Positions 1-10,391 of a stretch of 64,000 bases of DNA are shown here, in pieces (within the stretch, counting starts at the first letter, position 1; each line of letters begins with the position of its first letter). The translations under genes were made by a program, and so were the position numbers. Below the pieces are notes generated by a model. It made no database searches. It was not told the origin of the DNA and saw only the letters and a program-made list of their open reading frames with translations. Source of the DNA: Poecilobothrus nobilitatus (taxonomy: Eukaryota; Arthropoda; Insecta; Diptera; Dolichopodidae); assembly GCA_947095535.1 (NCBI GenBank), contig OX352772.1:314536018-314600017 (forward strand), in the 5' to 3' direction.

Positions 1-803
1 AGGTGTTCAAGTTACAGGTGTTTAAAAATAGGAAATTTTCAGTTTTTGACCCCTTACAGCTCCTAAACGGAGGGTGATACAAAAAAAATTTCTGAAATGA
101 CTCATACTTATTTTTAAAGATCTAACTTTTGTCAAAATTTCAAGTTTCCAACTTTAACCGTTTAGAAGATGGAAGGGTTAAAGAATTTTGCAAAATTTGA
201 GTTTCGCATAACGGTAAATTAAGACACCGTATACCAAAAATATATATTTATTGTATATATACTTTTAAAGCTAATGAAAATAGTAATCGTTTGGCTTTTT
301 CAAAATGAAGATATACCTTATACAACTTGTGCTATAACAATTTAAATATAGAGCTTTTTTGAACCTTTGGGGAGCTGTAGCTCCGTAAAGGGTGGGGCTA
401 CAAAAAAAAGTTATTAAAAATAAAATTAATATTTTTGTGAGATCTATCAGTAGTTAAAATTTCATAGCTCTATTGCAAAAAAAATGTGGGGATCTAAAAG
501 TTAGGTGTTCGAGAGCTACCCTAAGGCTTGGTCCAAACTCAACCAAAAAAAATAGGGAACCTACAAATTACTCCCAAAATATTTTGTGTAAATTTCATGA
601 TTCTAGCTTTCTTAGTTTTTGAGTTAGCGTGCTGACGGACGGACGGACGGACGGACGGACGGACGGACGGACATGGCTCAAAAGTCTTAGAATTTTTTTC
701 TGATCCGATCCATACCTTTGAAGGTATATCTAGCTCGCTTATTTCGAGGTGTTACAAACGGAGGAGTAATTTTATTATACCCGATCCTATCGTACGGGTA
801 TAA
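1..803 (+). mobile_element. Family A repeat, 3' portion, cut by the window edge
   Basis: It is nearly identical to the segment at about 47348-48150 and, inverted, to 40151-40945. It ends with an imperfect hairpin, TTATACCCG-loop-CGGGTATAA, and contains a GACG tetranucleotide tract (about 632-672) followed by ACATGGCTCAAAAG. No open frame of note. It is non-autonomous, but I cannot assign a superfamily from sequence alone. Confidence 0.8.
632..672. repeat. (GACG)n microsatellite inside family A
   Basis: About ten GACG units in uninterrupted tandem. The same tract recurs at 47980-48020 and, shorter and interrupted, on the other strand at about 40281-40310, so it belongs to the element. Confidence 0.9.
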
Positions 804-1675
804 AAATTATCATACAAGCTTTTTGATCTTGTTTCTCTTAAAAGAACCAAATTAAATGCCTCTCGATAAATATAGTAGGTGGGTATATAAGGAAATAAAT
901 AAAGTAAATGTAATCTCTAATATGTAAAATTATAACTCACCTAATTGAACATAAAACCTTGAAAAACTGTTAAAAACAAATCAACAATTACATATTAGAT
1001 TACGGTATTCAATATATGTATTTAAATTAGGTATGTACAAACATAAAAGTGAGTTATACACATACACTTATTTATACACTTAATTACACATACACTTAAT
1101 TAATTATACACATAAAATAGACAATAGATATTTGATTGTAATTGTACAATTTATTTAATCAGAATTACATTATAGGTGTGTTTAAATTTATTTACATACA
1201 TACATACATACATGTATTAAAAACTCATAATCAAAGAATATTTATTGCAATAAGGAGGGACACTAAGCAAATTATACTAACTTTTTTCAATACTTTGGTA
1301 CCTTCTGTTATTCGTAAATGTTTTTTTTTTTTTTTTTGTAGGAATTGATAGTAATAAAAAGTTAACTTGTAAGAAAGAGATAAAAAATACATAGAATTAT
1401 GAGAATCTGAAACATTTGTTATTGGTATAGCAGGGTATATACAAAAAATAGCTATTTTTGATTATTGTTTTATTATATTTTAGCCTTTTTTAAAAGGTAA
1501 TTTTATAAATGTCATTTTTGTCATTTTTGTTAAAATATTTAATTACATTATAAATTCTTAAAACATTACATACATACATACATTTAAAAATAAAATATTT
1601 AAAATGTATACATATAAATTTTTATAAGATTTTGTATTATAGTTGAATTAAATTGTTTTTTCTTTTAAATTCTTT

Positions 1676-1733
1676 TTATTTCAAATCTTTTGATAATGAT
1701 GCTCGTGATAGAAATGGAGCACTTAATCGTGGT
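1676..1733 (-). CDS. Candidate terminal (tail) exon e, partner of the 1804-1845 mini-exon
   Basis: The acceptor TTTTATAG is followed in phase 2 by 18 codons and TAA, peptide PRLSAPFLSRASLSKDLK. Spliced after 1804-1845 it gives ...SCCP-PRLSAPFL..., reminiscent of the CCP end of many SVWC domains. It aligns loosely with tail d (PVLLRSNPNED against PFLSRASLSKD). The stop codon overlaps an AATAAA on the gene strand, so a poly(A) site may follow at once. Confidence 0.5.
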
Positions 1734-1803
1734 CTATAAAATAAAAATAAAATTAAAGTTAAAAATATTGTAATAGAGAAATAATATTGTATATTAATCT
1801 TAC

Positions 1804-1845
1804 GGACAACAAGATGCATTAATTCGATCAAAACAGGATTCATAA
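1804..1845 (-). CDS. Third SVWC C-terminal cysteine exon (mini-exon)
   Basis: A 42-bp exon lies between the acceptor CGTTTTTAG and the donor CC/GTAAGA, phase 2 to phase 2. Peptide: YESCFDRINASCC. Tyr at residue 1, Cys at residue 4, the D-R-L/I motif and the CC pair match the exon at 5952-6143 (YTDCDRL...CC). The last SVWC cysteine is missing. The donor joins in frame to the tail at 1676-1733, 70 bp further on. Confidence 0.55.
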
Positions 1846-2290
1846 CTAAAAACGTTAAAATAAATATTATATTAATTTAAAATATATTTTTTCTTTAATT
1901 AATACCTTTTTTTAAAAGTAAAGAAGATTTAAAAGCAGTTGAATAATAATGGGTTATTTTAAGAAATAAAATGAAGTGTTGATCCAATATGATATGAAAT
2001 TTTTTAAAATTAATTTTAAACTTTGAATTATTAATTTTATTAATAGGTATGTAAAAATAATTATGTTAATATGTAAAAATTTTAATATATCAGTAATTAA
2101 TAAGAAAATCAAAAACAAAAATGAAAATAAACAGTTAAAAGGTTATCAATGTTGAAGAATGAAGATAAAGAAAGCTGCCGATATAATAGAATTATTATTC
2201 GATGATTATAGTTAAATTTTAATAGTATGATTTCAATTCGAAAGAAAAAACAAATAAACTTAACGGTAAGTCGATACAACGGACTTATTA

Positions 2291-2921
2291 ATACCCTACA
2301 CCTGAAAAATTCAAATTAAATTAAAAATCCATAAGTGATTTTAGATCGGTATTTAATATAAACTAAAAACATATACGCCTTTACTAGCTTTGTATAGAGC
2401 ATCCTTGTACAAAATTGCAAGGGTCTATCTTTATTAGTTTCAGAGATATGCTTGTTAAGCTTTGATAGGCGTATGTCAGCTGCTTGAATCGCTTCCCTTT
2501 TCTTCTTTATTCAACGCGAATTACAGAACCGTAAAAGAGGCATAATTTAACCCCTTAATACATAATTTCAAGTTTCTGTCTTTATTAATTTCATTCATTT
2601 CAGGGCACCCTAGTACCAATTTTAAAAATTCTATCTTTTTTGGTTTTGGAGATGCTCGTTTGCTTTGGGGCTCGTTCGGAAGGTTGCAAAATCCGAGCCT
2701 TTATTTTGTAATTAGTAACTTACTATATGAATTTAATGAAGATAGCTTTATTAGTTATTGATTTATCGTGCGAACGGACGGACGAACGGATATCGTTAAA
2801 TGAAATCAGGAGGTGACACTGATTAAGAATAAGAATATACATGTTTACATCTAACTTGCTTTTGGTGGTTACAAATACCAAAGCAAAGTTAATATGTCCT
2901 ATAATTTAGGTGTAGGGTATA
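2291..2921 (+). mobile_element. Family C element with TACCCTACACCT terminal inverted repeats
   Basis: The left end reads ATACCCTACACCTGAAAAAT and the right end TTTAGGTGTAGGGTAT, a clear terminal inverted repeat. Inside are degenerate repeated blocks (TCTATCTTT...GAGATGCTCGTT-like) and a GACGGACGAACGG string. A second copy lies inverted at 39316-40099. No coding capacity. Confidence 0.7.
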
Positions 2922-3129
2922 AAAAACACACTGCGGAAAAGCATTCAGTTCTAATATGAATATTACAAGTATATTTTACAGTCTTGATTGTTATTTTCAA
3001 ATATCGGCCAATGAATTTATTTATCTACCCTACCCTAATGTATCTACCTATAACATGTCTTCAAATTTGGTCTAAATAAAATATATTTTATGCTTTTCAT
3101 TAACTTTTTACCCATGCGGAAAAATTTGT

Positions 3130-3610
3130 ATAAGAGAGCTTGTATCAAGAAAAATTGTATAAGAAAAAGTTGTATAAAATTAAAAGACACTTTCTAGTGA
3201 AATTATAATGTTGTAGCTTTAATTTGTGCGTTTTATTTTCAAAAAAATTGCGCAAATGTCTAAAAATATCAAATTTTCAATTCTTACAAATTTTTTTTTA
3301 CAAAATGGTAAATTTAAATATGTAATTTAAAAAATTTGTATTTAAATTAATTTATAAAGCTAAAGGTTTTTCTAGATTGAAAAAAATGTTAAGCAGAATA
3401 TGAGATATTATATAATATTAAAATTGGTCTTTTCTCCATTTTGCACGGACTGTAGCTTTGTAGCGGGCAAGGCTTATAAAATTAAATTCTAAAAATACAT
3501 GATATACAAAAAGACCTATACATGGTTAAAATTTCATTGTTCTATCTTTAAACAGTATAGAAGTTTTATAAAGAGACGGGTGGATGGTCGGACGAACAGG
3601 ATAAAGCTAA
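3130..3610 (-). mobile_element. Family B relic, reverse orientation, truncated
   Basis: It aligns in reverse with the first half of the 31.3-kb and 36.1-kb copies: GGTTAAAATTTCATTGTTCTATC followed by the GGATGGTCGGACG tract at about 3583. Strongly diverged. Confidence 0.55.
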
Positions 3611-4546
3611 TAAGCAAAATTTTCAAGTGTTGTTTGAAAAATAACCTAAAAACTGAAAAACAAATTATTATTACCATATTAGTTCTGTTTTAGTTGAAAT
3701 GAAAGCCCATAGGTTTCATTTCCATGTGCGTTAATTCAATGCACTAACCTTAATACCTACAACATGTCTTTATGTGTAATATTGTAACATTGATTTTTAA
3801 AAATTTTATTACGATCTTACAGTGAATTTCGCACTCAAAAACAAAACAAAAATTCTACGCACTTAGTTCATGTTTCAATTAATTATTTGTGGAGTTAATT
3901 CATGACGTCTAAAATTAAACACTAATTTTAAGTAATATCTTTAATCTTAATAGTCTAAATATCTTTTCAAAAATTAGTTTTTCTTAAAAATGCTAATTAT
4001 TTTTATCCTCCTCTTTAACGTTTTCAAGAACTTTAACGAAAATCCTTCTCTTTAACGTTTTCAAGGCGCAATTTTTTTTTTGAAGAAAAGAGAATAAATT
4101 GCCGAATTTAGGATATAGAGTAAATTAAAAAAAAGAAACATAAATTTAGATGGTATAAAATTAAATTTATTAATTTATTTAATAAATTATTATTATTTTT
4201 TTTTTTAATTAATTCTATTTAACAATTTTTTAACATTTGATTGTAAATAAGTCTTTAAAAAATTTAAAATAAATTGTAATTAAAATCTTAAAATTTACAT
4301 AATAATTGAATAGATTCTTTAGATTTTTTGTTCTAGAGATGATAAAATGTAAAATTAAAGTTTTTTTTTTTTTTGCACAGTTGTCATGTCAAGCCTCAAA
4401 ATTTCATTAAAGACCAGATCTTTCTTGTATAGCATAAAAAAATTAATTTATATGAGTGATTATAACTAAAAATAATTTTTTAATATAATTATAATGTAAA
4501 ATTAGTATTATATTGGTTTAAATTGTTGGCTTAGCTCTGTTTTGTA
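3611..4546. other. Non-coding A+T-rich stretch
   Basis: Nothing supportable except a small direct duplication of CTCTTTAACGTTTTCAAG near 4011 and 4050, and poly-T tracts. Confidence 0.5.
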
Positions 4547-4598
4547 TTATGGATCTTCATTAGGATTGCTTCGCAATAACACTGGACCCCTAATAGTT
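4547..4598 (-). CDS. Candidate alternative terminal (tail) exon d of the SVWC locus
   Basis: The acceptor TTAATTTTAG is followed in phase 2 by 16 codons and TAA, peptide TIRGPVLLRSNPNEDP. It is related to tail a at RG-x-x-L...NP-x-x-D. It lies 1.35 kb downstream of the cysteine exon 5952-6143, whose donor (CT/) would give Leu at the junction. A decayed duplicate lies about 450 bp upstream on the gene strand (4988-5043). Confidence 0.5.
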
Positions 4599-4987
4599 CT
4601 AAAATTAAAATAATTTAAAAGAAAAAAAAAAAAAAATACTTAAAATATGTTCATATCCGACAGAAAGTTTGATGCAGGTTTAAAATTTATTCTTTCATAC
4701 ATTTATTGTTCTTTAAGGTTTTTAAAAAATATTTTGATTTTAATAAGTAGCTATAAAAGAATTTAATGGGGATAGATAGCAACGTCTATTCAACATGTAA
4801 AAAATCTTTATAATTATTTTACTTTTAATGAATGAATAATATGTTTCAGACTACTTAACATGTAGTTTGAGGGAAAAATATGAAATACGATAACTACAGG
4901 TTGACAGAGGTAACTAAATTTAATTTGACAAAGTTCAATTATTTTTATTAAATTTATTAATTTAGTATTTCTTCCTTAGTATTCCTA

Positions 4988-5043
4988 TTATGAATCAACA
5001 TTAGGATTGTTTAGTAGGTAAAAAAATTGAAGCACATGTAGTT
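4988..5043 (-). pseudogene. Frameshifted tail-exon relic
   Basis: The minus strand has an acceptor-like TTTAG/AACTAC. The 56-bp segment aligns with the 52-bp tail exon at 4547-4598: both start AACTA and both end in CAATCCTAATG, then a short interval and TAA. The length differs by 4 bp, so the shared frame is lost and the phase-2 reading stops early at a TAA inside the segment. I read it as a duplicated tail exon that has decayed. Confidence 0.45.
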
Positions 5044-5352
5044 CTAAACATAAAATTTTTAAATTTGTGTACTTTAAGGCATATAAAAAAAGGATACAGA
5101 AAATTTGAGGCACATGAGAAATTTACTTCTAATAATGACTATTTTAATAGGCGATTTGGTACTAATTAAAGAATTTTAAGCACTTCAAATTGTTTTTTTT
5201 TATTGTACATTTATTTAAAAAAAAAGGTAACGTAGTGAAATCAACAAAACATGTACTAGTTACTCTAACATAATTTTCTTATTTACAAAATTAAAAAAAA
5301 CTTGTATTTTAAATATTGACAAATTTTTTGTAAATAATACGGCAATACAGCA

Positions 5353-5616
5353 CCTAGATGGCGCTCTATATCCAGAATAAAGATGACAATTCTAAATTTA
5401 TTACAAATTTATGCTAGTTTATATAAAATTGGTATATTAGTATATGAACTAGCATAAATTTCTAATAAATTCAGATTTCAGATAGAATTTCTAATAATGT
5501 CATCTATATTTTGGATAGAGTGGCATTTAGACACATAAAATTCGTTTATAAACTAGCATAAATTTCTAATAGATTCAGAATTGCCATCTTTATTTTGGAT
5601 AGAATGACATCTATAC
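5353..5616. mobile_element. MITE-like inverted-repeat element
   Basis: The left arm begins TAGATGGCGCTCTATATC and continues through AATAAAGATG to TTTATGCTAGTTTATA. The right arm is its reverse complement, ending GACATCTA at about 5613. A third partial arm (ACTAGCATAAATTTCTAATA) lies between them near 5449. Arms are about 65 bp with scattered mismatches. No coding sequence. Confidence 0.7.
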
Positions 5617-5951
5617 TATCATTAAAATGACAATTTATATAACTTAACTATCACTGGATATTAAAAATATGGCTCTTAAGGAATGTATCATAAAATATAT
5701 TTGAAATATCTAGAAATTTGAAGCAGTTGAAAAAACAAAACCGGTTTTTTAAAATGGATAAAAATATACAAGATATTGGATCTTGTAAAATGTCAAACAT
5801 TTATAAGGCTTATAATGTAAAATTAGATGTTTATTATTTAAAGTTTATTTTATCCACCAATTAAATAAAAAAAAAAAACTACCTGTGTCAATATTTCTGT
5901 CGGTAAATTTTTAAAATTTTATCTTGACATTTTTATTTTTCTTGTACTTAC

Positions 5952-6143
5952 AGTGACATGTCGTCATCAGTTGTATTTTTATTTGTTGCAGTGTTATTGT
6001 TATTTTGATTGTGATTTAATGTAGTTTTTTTGTTATTTTGATTTATTGCAGTTTTATCATTCGTTTCATTTTGAATATTACAATTTTGATTATTGCAACA
6101 TTTTGGTTTAAAACGGTCGCGCAAGCGATCACAATCTGTGTAA
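5952..6143 (-). CDS. Second SVWC C-terminal cysteine exon, with Asn/Gln/Thr-rich extension
   Basis: The exon lies between the acceptor GAAATTTTAG and a consensus donor CT/GTAAGTAC. It enters in phase 2 and leaves in phase 2, with 63 complete codons. The start, YTDCDRLRDRFKPKCC, then NNQNC, aligns with exon 3 (CDACQ...ECCSIC). The cysteine at exon residue 4, the CC pair and a following cysteine are kept; the first cysteine is Tyr. A stretch of about 40 residues rich in Asn, Gln, Lys and Thr follows, ending TTDDDMS. The next compatible acceptor is at 4598, which would add TIRGPVLLRSNPNEDP and a stop. It is either an alternative third exon or part of a second gene whose 5' exons I could not find. 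Confidence 0.6.
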
Positions 6144-6617
6144 CTAAAATTTCAAAAATAATAAGAAATATGATTTTTTATAAGTAATTATAAAATTAAT
6201 TAAATCTTTTTATATTTTCAAAATGTTTATTTTATATCATATTTATTACAGTAGATAAAAATGTAATGAAAATTTTTCGAAATAAAATTTAAAATAAAAT
6301 TTGAAAGGTAAATAAATAATATTGAATACAGGATTTTAATGTTTTAAGCCATACCTATTTATAGTAAAGAAATATTAAAAATGTTAAATTTAAGCTTCTT
6401 ATAATTTTCCTAGTTAAAACTAAATTTTTTAAAACAAAAATTTGCTAGATAATGAATTCAGATTTGTATCCTAAGAGATTATTTGCATATATATTTTGAT
6501 GCAAATAAAATGTCTATAACACCCGCTTTCATGCGGCGAGCTTTCAAACATTTTTTGCATCTGTCTTAATGTCCAGTTTTGATTTTATGGTCTGAAAGAA
6601 AGGCTGAAACAAATTTT

Positions 6618-7130
6618 TGTTAAGTTGCGGTAACCCGTTTGGGCACGAGGGCCCAATGAAGTTTCTTTTTTGTTGTCTTGCTTATACGGTTTGATAAATT
6701 TTGTTGAAAATTTGCAAAAGTATAAATTTTATGTACAGAAGCGCACTCAATTTAGTTACGATCCATTAACTCGTCTCAGCATAAGGCTTCAATGAAAATT
6801 TTTGGTTTTTTTTTTGCTTTCCTGCTTAAACAGTTTGAGTAATTGAATTGGAAATTTCTAAAAGTGTTGTTCTTTCACAAAAAAGGTCACAAAATTAATT
6901 TGGTTACGATCCATTAGCCCTTTTCTGTACGGTAGTTCGCCAAAAAAAATTTGTTTCTGATTAATGTACAATTTTGCAAAATGATTTTACCCTTTTAAAA
7001 AAAGCCTGTGATCAATTTTCATTAAGTTCCGTTAATCCATTCCGATGAAAATCTAATAGATTTTTTTGTTGCCTTTATTTAACATCTTGATCGATTGAGT
7101 TCAAAATTGACCTTTCGACTGATTAAGCTA
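6618..7130. repeat. Degenerate tandem array, about 4 units of 120-150 bp
   Basis: Each unit starts with a form of AGTTACGATCCATTAACTCG (about 6618, 6751, 6898, 7020) and then has ATGAAAATTT, TTGTTGYCTTGCTTA-like and ACAGTTTGA-like blocks in the same order. Units are well diverged from one another. No open frame runs through. Confidence 0.6.
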
Positions 7131-7315
7131 AAACTGTGTAAAAGCTTTATTTCTTGACAATGAAAGATACTGCAATAACAATAAGTTAGTTAGAACCACT
7201 AAATTCTTTGCTATTGTGAGTGTGTTCGGACACAAAAGCGTCATGAAAAATTTAAAGTTATATTATTAAAATTAGTTAACCTTTTAGTACATGAGAACCT
7301 GTTAATTTTCCTTTT

Positions 7316-7437
7316 CAGACGTGGCTGCAAATGTCGTAAGAGGGAATAACTTTTACGACGTGAGTGGAATTCGAACCTACTCTCTTAGTGTTATAGCGCA
7401 TTTTATACGTTCTTACCCACTAGGACACTGAGTCCCC
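7316..7437 (-). mobile_element. tRNA-derived SINE, copy 1
   Basis: Read on the minus strand it begins GGGGACTCAGTGTCCTAG with a pol III box A (TCCTAGTGGGTAAGA) and then box B (GGTTCGAATTCC). A conserved stem GTCGTAA...TTACGAC follows in the body. Confidence 0.75.
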
Positions 7438-8625
7438 TTTTTATTTTTTATTGCATATTATAAAAGAAATTTTTTGTATATGTAGGAGTTTTGCACTTGG
7501 GTTTAAATTTAAACAACACAACATTTTGAGCAATTAAAAACATCATAATAATTTACATTTATAATGGCAATATTTAATATTATATATTTCGCCAGTAAGA
7601 GTTTTATACTTTAATAAATAATGTGTAATATAATGCATACAAGAGTAGTTTTTAAGATGGAATTACATTGTATTGTTAACAAAGAACGTGCGCATATTCT
7701 TTAACTTGGTTTCCGCCGACCCCAGGACGGAAGAAAAACGTATAGCAAATAACAATAAAAATAAAATTTCAAAAAGATTTTTCTCATTTTAAATCAGATT
7801 AAATCTCATTTTTATATTTTTTAAAAAACTGTTTGCTTAAGCCAATATTATGATTGACAGGCAGAGTCCAAATTTATGGTACTGTAAAGATGTAAGAATT
7901 TTAGATCTATGTAAATTTTATATATAGGTAATAGATCAGATCACAAATTAGTACAGTTAGATAACCTTCCATAACCGCAAATCGTGTTGTTTACAAGTGT
8001 GATCATCGACGTTCAACGAAAAATTCGTCGTCCCCTAGATTAAGATATTTTCAATTTTTTTCGCTATTGGTTGGGTTTGACATTTATCTTTAAGCAGCAA
8101 ATATTTAAAAGTGTTGTATAATTTAAATAAACAGTTATATTTTTTTTCTCCTTTCATTACAATTATGTTTTTCCATTTGATGAAAAATAGTTGAGTGAAG
8201 CAATTGTTACCAATTGCTGAGAGAAGCAATGAGTGAAGCAATTGTTATTGGTTGTCGATGGTCGAAATTGCGTTAATTACTATAAAAAACAATTTTTGTT
8301 TTGAATACAATTTGTTGTTTTGTTTTTCTAAATATTTATGAAATACTTTTATTTTGCAATATTTCCAATTTCGTTAATTTTATAACTCATTAGAACGATT
8401 AGAAGTCATTCTAATCAAAAGACAAAATTCCGTTAGTCTGAGTCAAAGTACGCTAAATAAAAGCATTAAAAAAAAAATTAAACAAATTTTCTTAAAAAAA
8501 ATTTATATTTGAATGTTATATAAAAATACTGTTTGTTATTTTTTTTGTTTCGGTTTTTAATTTTAAATTATTATATTATAAAATAAAAAATTGTTTTCAA
8601 ACAATTTATGCAATAACCAATAACT

Positions 8626-8788
8626 TTAGGCACATAACTCTTTCTTTTGTTTTCTCTCTTTCTTTTTTAATTGCTCTTCAAGACTTAGTGGCATTTGTTT
8701 TTTCTCTTTCTTTTTTAACTGTTCCTCTGGACTTAGTTGTGTTTGTTTTTTAGGTTGTCTTAAATGAAGTGATCTTGCTATTGGAATT
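8626..8788 (-). CDS. Candidate alternative terminal exon c, Lys/Glu-rich tandem repeat tail
   Basis: The acceptor ATTATTATAG is followed in phase 2 by 53 codons and TAA. The peptide starts IPIARSLHLRQPKKQ, then carries two copies of a 14-15-residue unit, LSPEEQLKKKEKKQ and LSLEEQLKKKERKQ, and ends KELCA. This is a highly charged, probably helical tail. The frame remains open for some distance before the acceptor, so an upstream start (to 8880) is formally possible, but the polypyrimidine tract and AG fit an exon start better. Whether it joins the SVWC exons is inferred only from phase and position. Confidence 0.45.
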
Positions 8789-8860
8789 CTATAATAATTA
8801 TGAAAAAAAAAAAAAATTAAATTAAAAAAGTAGTTTAAAATTTTTTTAAATAAAATAAAA

Positions 8861-8921
8861 TTACACATGAAATACTGCACTTTCTTCTGTTGAATTTGAC
8901 TTTAGTTTTCCTTTACATAAG
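8861..8921 (-). other. Weak exon-like segment upstream of tail c
   Basis: A minus-strand acceptor (AATTTTTAG) is followed by a phase-2 frame of 19 codons ending in TAA (LCKGKLKSNSTEESA...). The phase agrees with the neighbouring tail exons. There is no convincing homology to the other tails and no good phase-2 donor, so it may be a chance frame. Confidence 0.15.
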
Positions 8922-9329
8922 CTAAAAATTAATATTTACTATTTAAAATTAAAGTCTTTCTAAAGAATATTTCATGATAATAAAGACAAAATGCATGCTA
9001 AAAGAACCAATCACCTTTATAATTCACTCATATGTGATTTTATTTCTTTTTTTTTTTTAAATATTATTGTTACATATCACTTTTTTCTAATAATTAAATT
9101 AATATTAGTTAATTGAAAAAATCAATTTAAAATTTGTTACACATAAATAATATATAATGTGATATTTTTAAATAACAATAAAAAAAAATTTCACAATATT
9201 TAAAAGTTTCTACTTGACCAAGAAAGGAAGCAGAATAACTAAATATTAATAAACCGTTGTTTCTGCCTTTAGTTTTGTTTTTGTTGTTACCATATCGGCA
9301 AGGTAGGTAACTATGTAGGTAAGGTGTTA

Positions 9330-9665
9330 ACCTTCATGATCCTGCTTGAAGACTACAATTAGCACTAGGTTGCGCCATTTTCATTTCACTGCACTCACGT
9401 GACCTATGTTTTGTGGTTGTTTTCGGTTTTGTATCCAACCCGTGCAGTTCAGATACGATATCAATTCTTTGATACTGTGTTTAGAGAGTTTGCTAAGGTT
9501 GTAGTAGAGCAGTTTGTCGAGTGAGAGGAGTCTGGATCTAGCTTGGGCAGAATATTTGTAAAGAAAGTGCTTACGGTCGTCACTTTCATTTGCTGCTTTG
9601 CAACTCCTGCAGGAGGTATTGTGAGTGATTCCCAGTTTGGCTTCATGGCCCGGATCGGCAAAGGC
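9330..9665 (-). pseudogene. Non-LTR retrotransposon fragment, C-terminal Cys domain
   Basis: In one minus-strand frame the translation reads GHEAKLGITHNTSCRSCK..., then ALA-like RSRLLSLDKLLYYNL, then SIKELISYLNCTGWI. This matches the C-terminus shared by jockey/LOA/I-type LINEs (GHxARLG...CRxC...HLLC...ELL.FI..TGW). The usual HLLCxC has become HFLYKY. Only this end is present. The frame ends in a normal stop (SAVK, TGA) near 9385. Confidence 0.7.
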
Positions 9666-9953
9666 AATTCAGTAATTTAATAAAGTTAACTTATTTAGGA
9701 GTATACGTAGTATACGTACTTTATATCGAAACAATTATGCCGAATTTCATTCAATTTATTGTTTAAAACATTTTCTATTTTTATACAAAGTTGCAACCAC
9801 ACATCACATATTATATTATAGTATGTTATAAACAATCTTATTTTCGAACTCATGCGATGTTCAAAATGGTAAAAATATCATTTTCGAACTCATGAATCCA
9901 AAACGTCAATATTTATTAAAATCATAAATTAATTGGTTTTACAACTCCAATTA

Positions 9954-9958
<5 letters not shown>

Positions 9959-9993
<35 letters not shown>
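9959..9993. repeat. (AT)n microsatellite
   Basis: About 16 uninterrupted AT units. Confidence 0.95.
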
Positions 9994-9996
<3 letters not shown>

Positions 9997-10324
9997 CATT
10001 ATAATATAGCAAAAAAATTAAGGATCATTCAACAGGATAACATTACATTTAAACAAAAAATATTTTTTAAAGTTACTGCTTTTTATTTTTAAATATTAAT
10101 TAATAGTATTTAACCACAACCCTAATATTTAATTTTATATCTAATATTTAATATTTATATTTAAAAGATAATAATTAAATAAAACAAAAATTTGTAATGC
10201 AAATAATACTAATTATACCAATACCCATACCAATTCCATAAAAATAACTATGTTAAATACATAAAAGAATAGAAAATATTTTAAAATTATTATACATATA
10301 TTAAAAAATTTAATTAATTTAGTG

Positions 10325-10391
10325 TTAAATATCTTTTTCTGGACTTATAATTGGAAGATGCATCGTATTTGTTTTGAACCGACATTTCTGG
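10325..10391 (-). CDS. Candidate alternative terminal (tail) exon b of the SVWC locus
   Basis: The acceptor TATTTTTAG is followed in phase 2 by 21 codons and TAA. The peptide begins QKCRFKTN and ends LPIISPEKDI. Over the last ten residues it matches tail a (LSIINPKHDI), and the underlying DNA is also alignable (GGAYTTATAATTG on the plus strand in both). It contains one cysteine, unlike tail a. It could be an alternative last exon or the relic of a duplicated gene copy. Confidence 0.5.

Noticed and set aside
632..672. Tandem GACG tract considered as a CRISPR-like or telomeric repeat
   Set aside because: It is a simple tetranucleotide microsatellite in an interspersed element, found at the same position in other copies.
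4368..4431. Plus-strand acceptor-like TTTTTTTGCACAG followed by an open frame CHVKPQNFIKD
   Set aside because: It is on the strand opposite to the gene and has no partner exon; a poly-T run plus CAG is common here.
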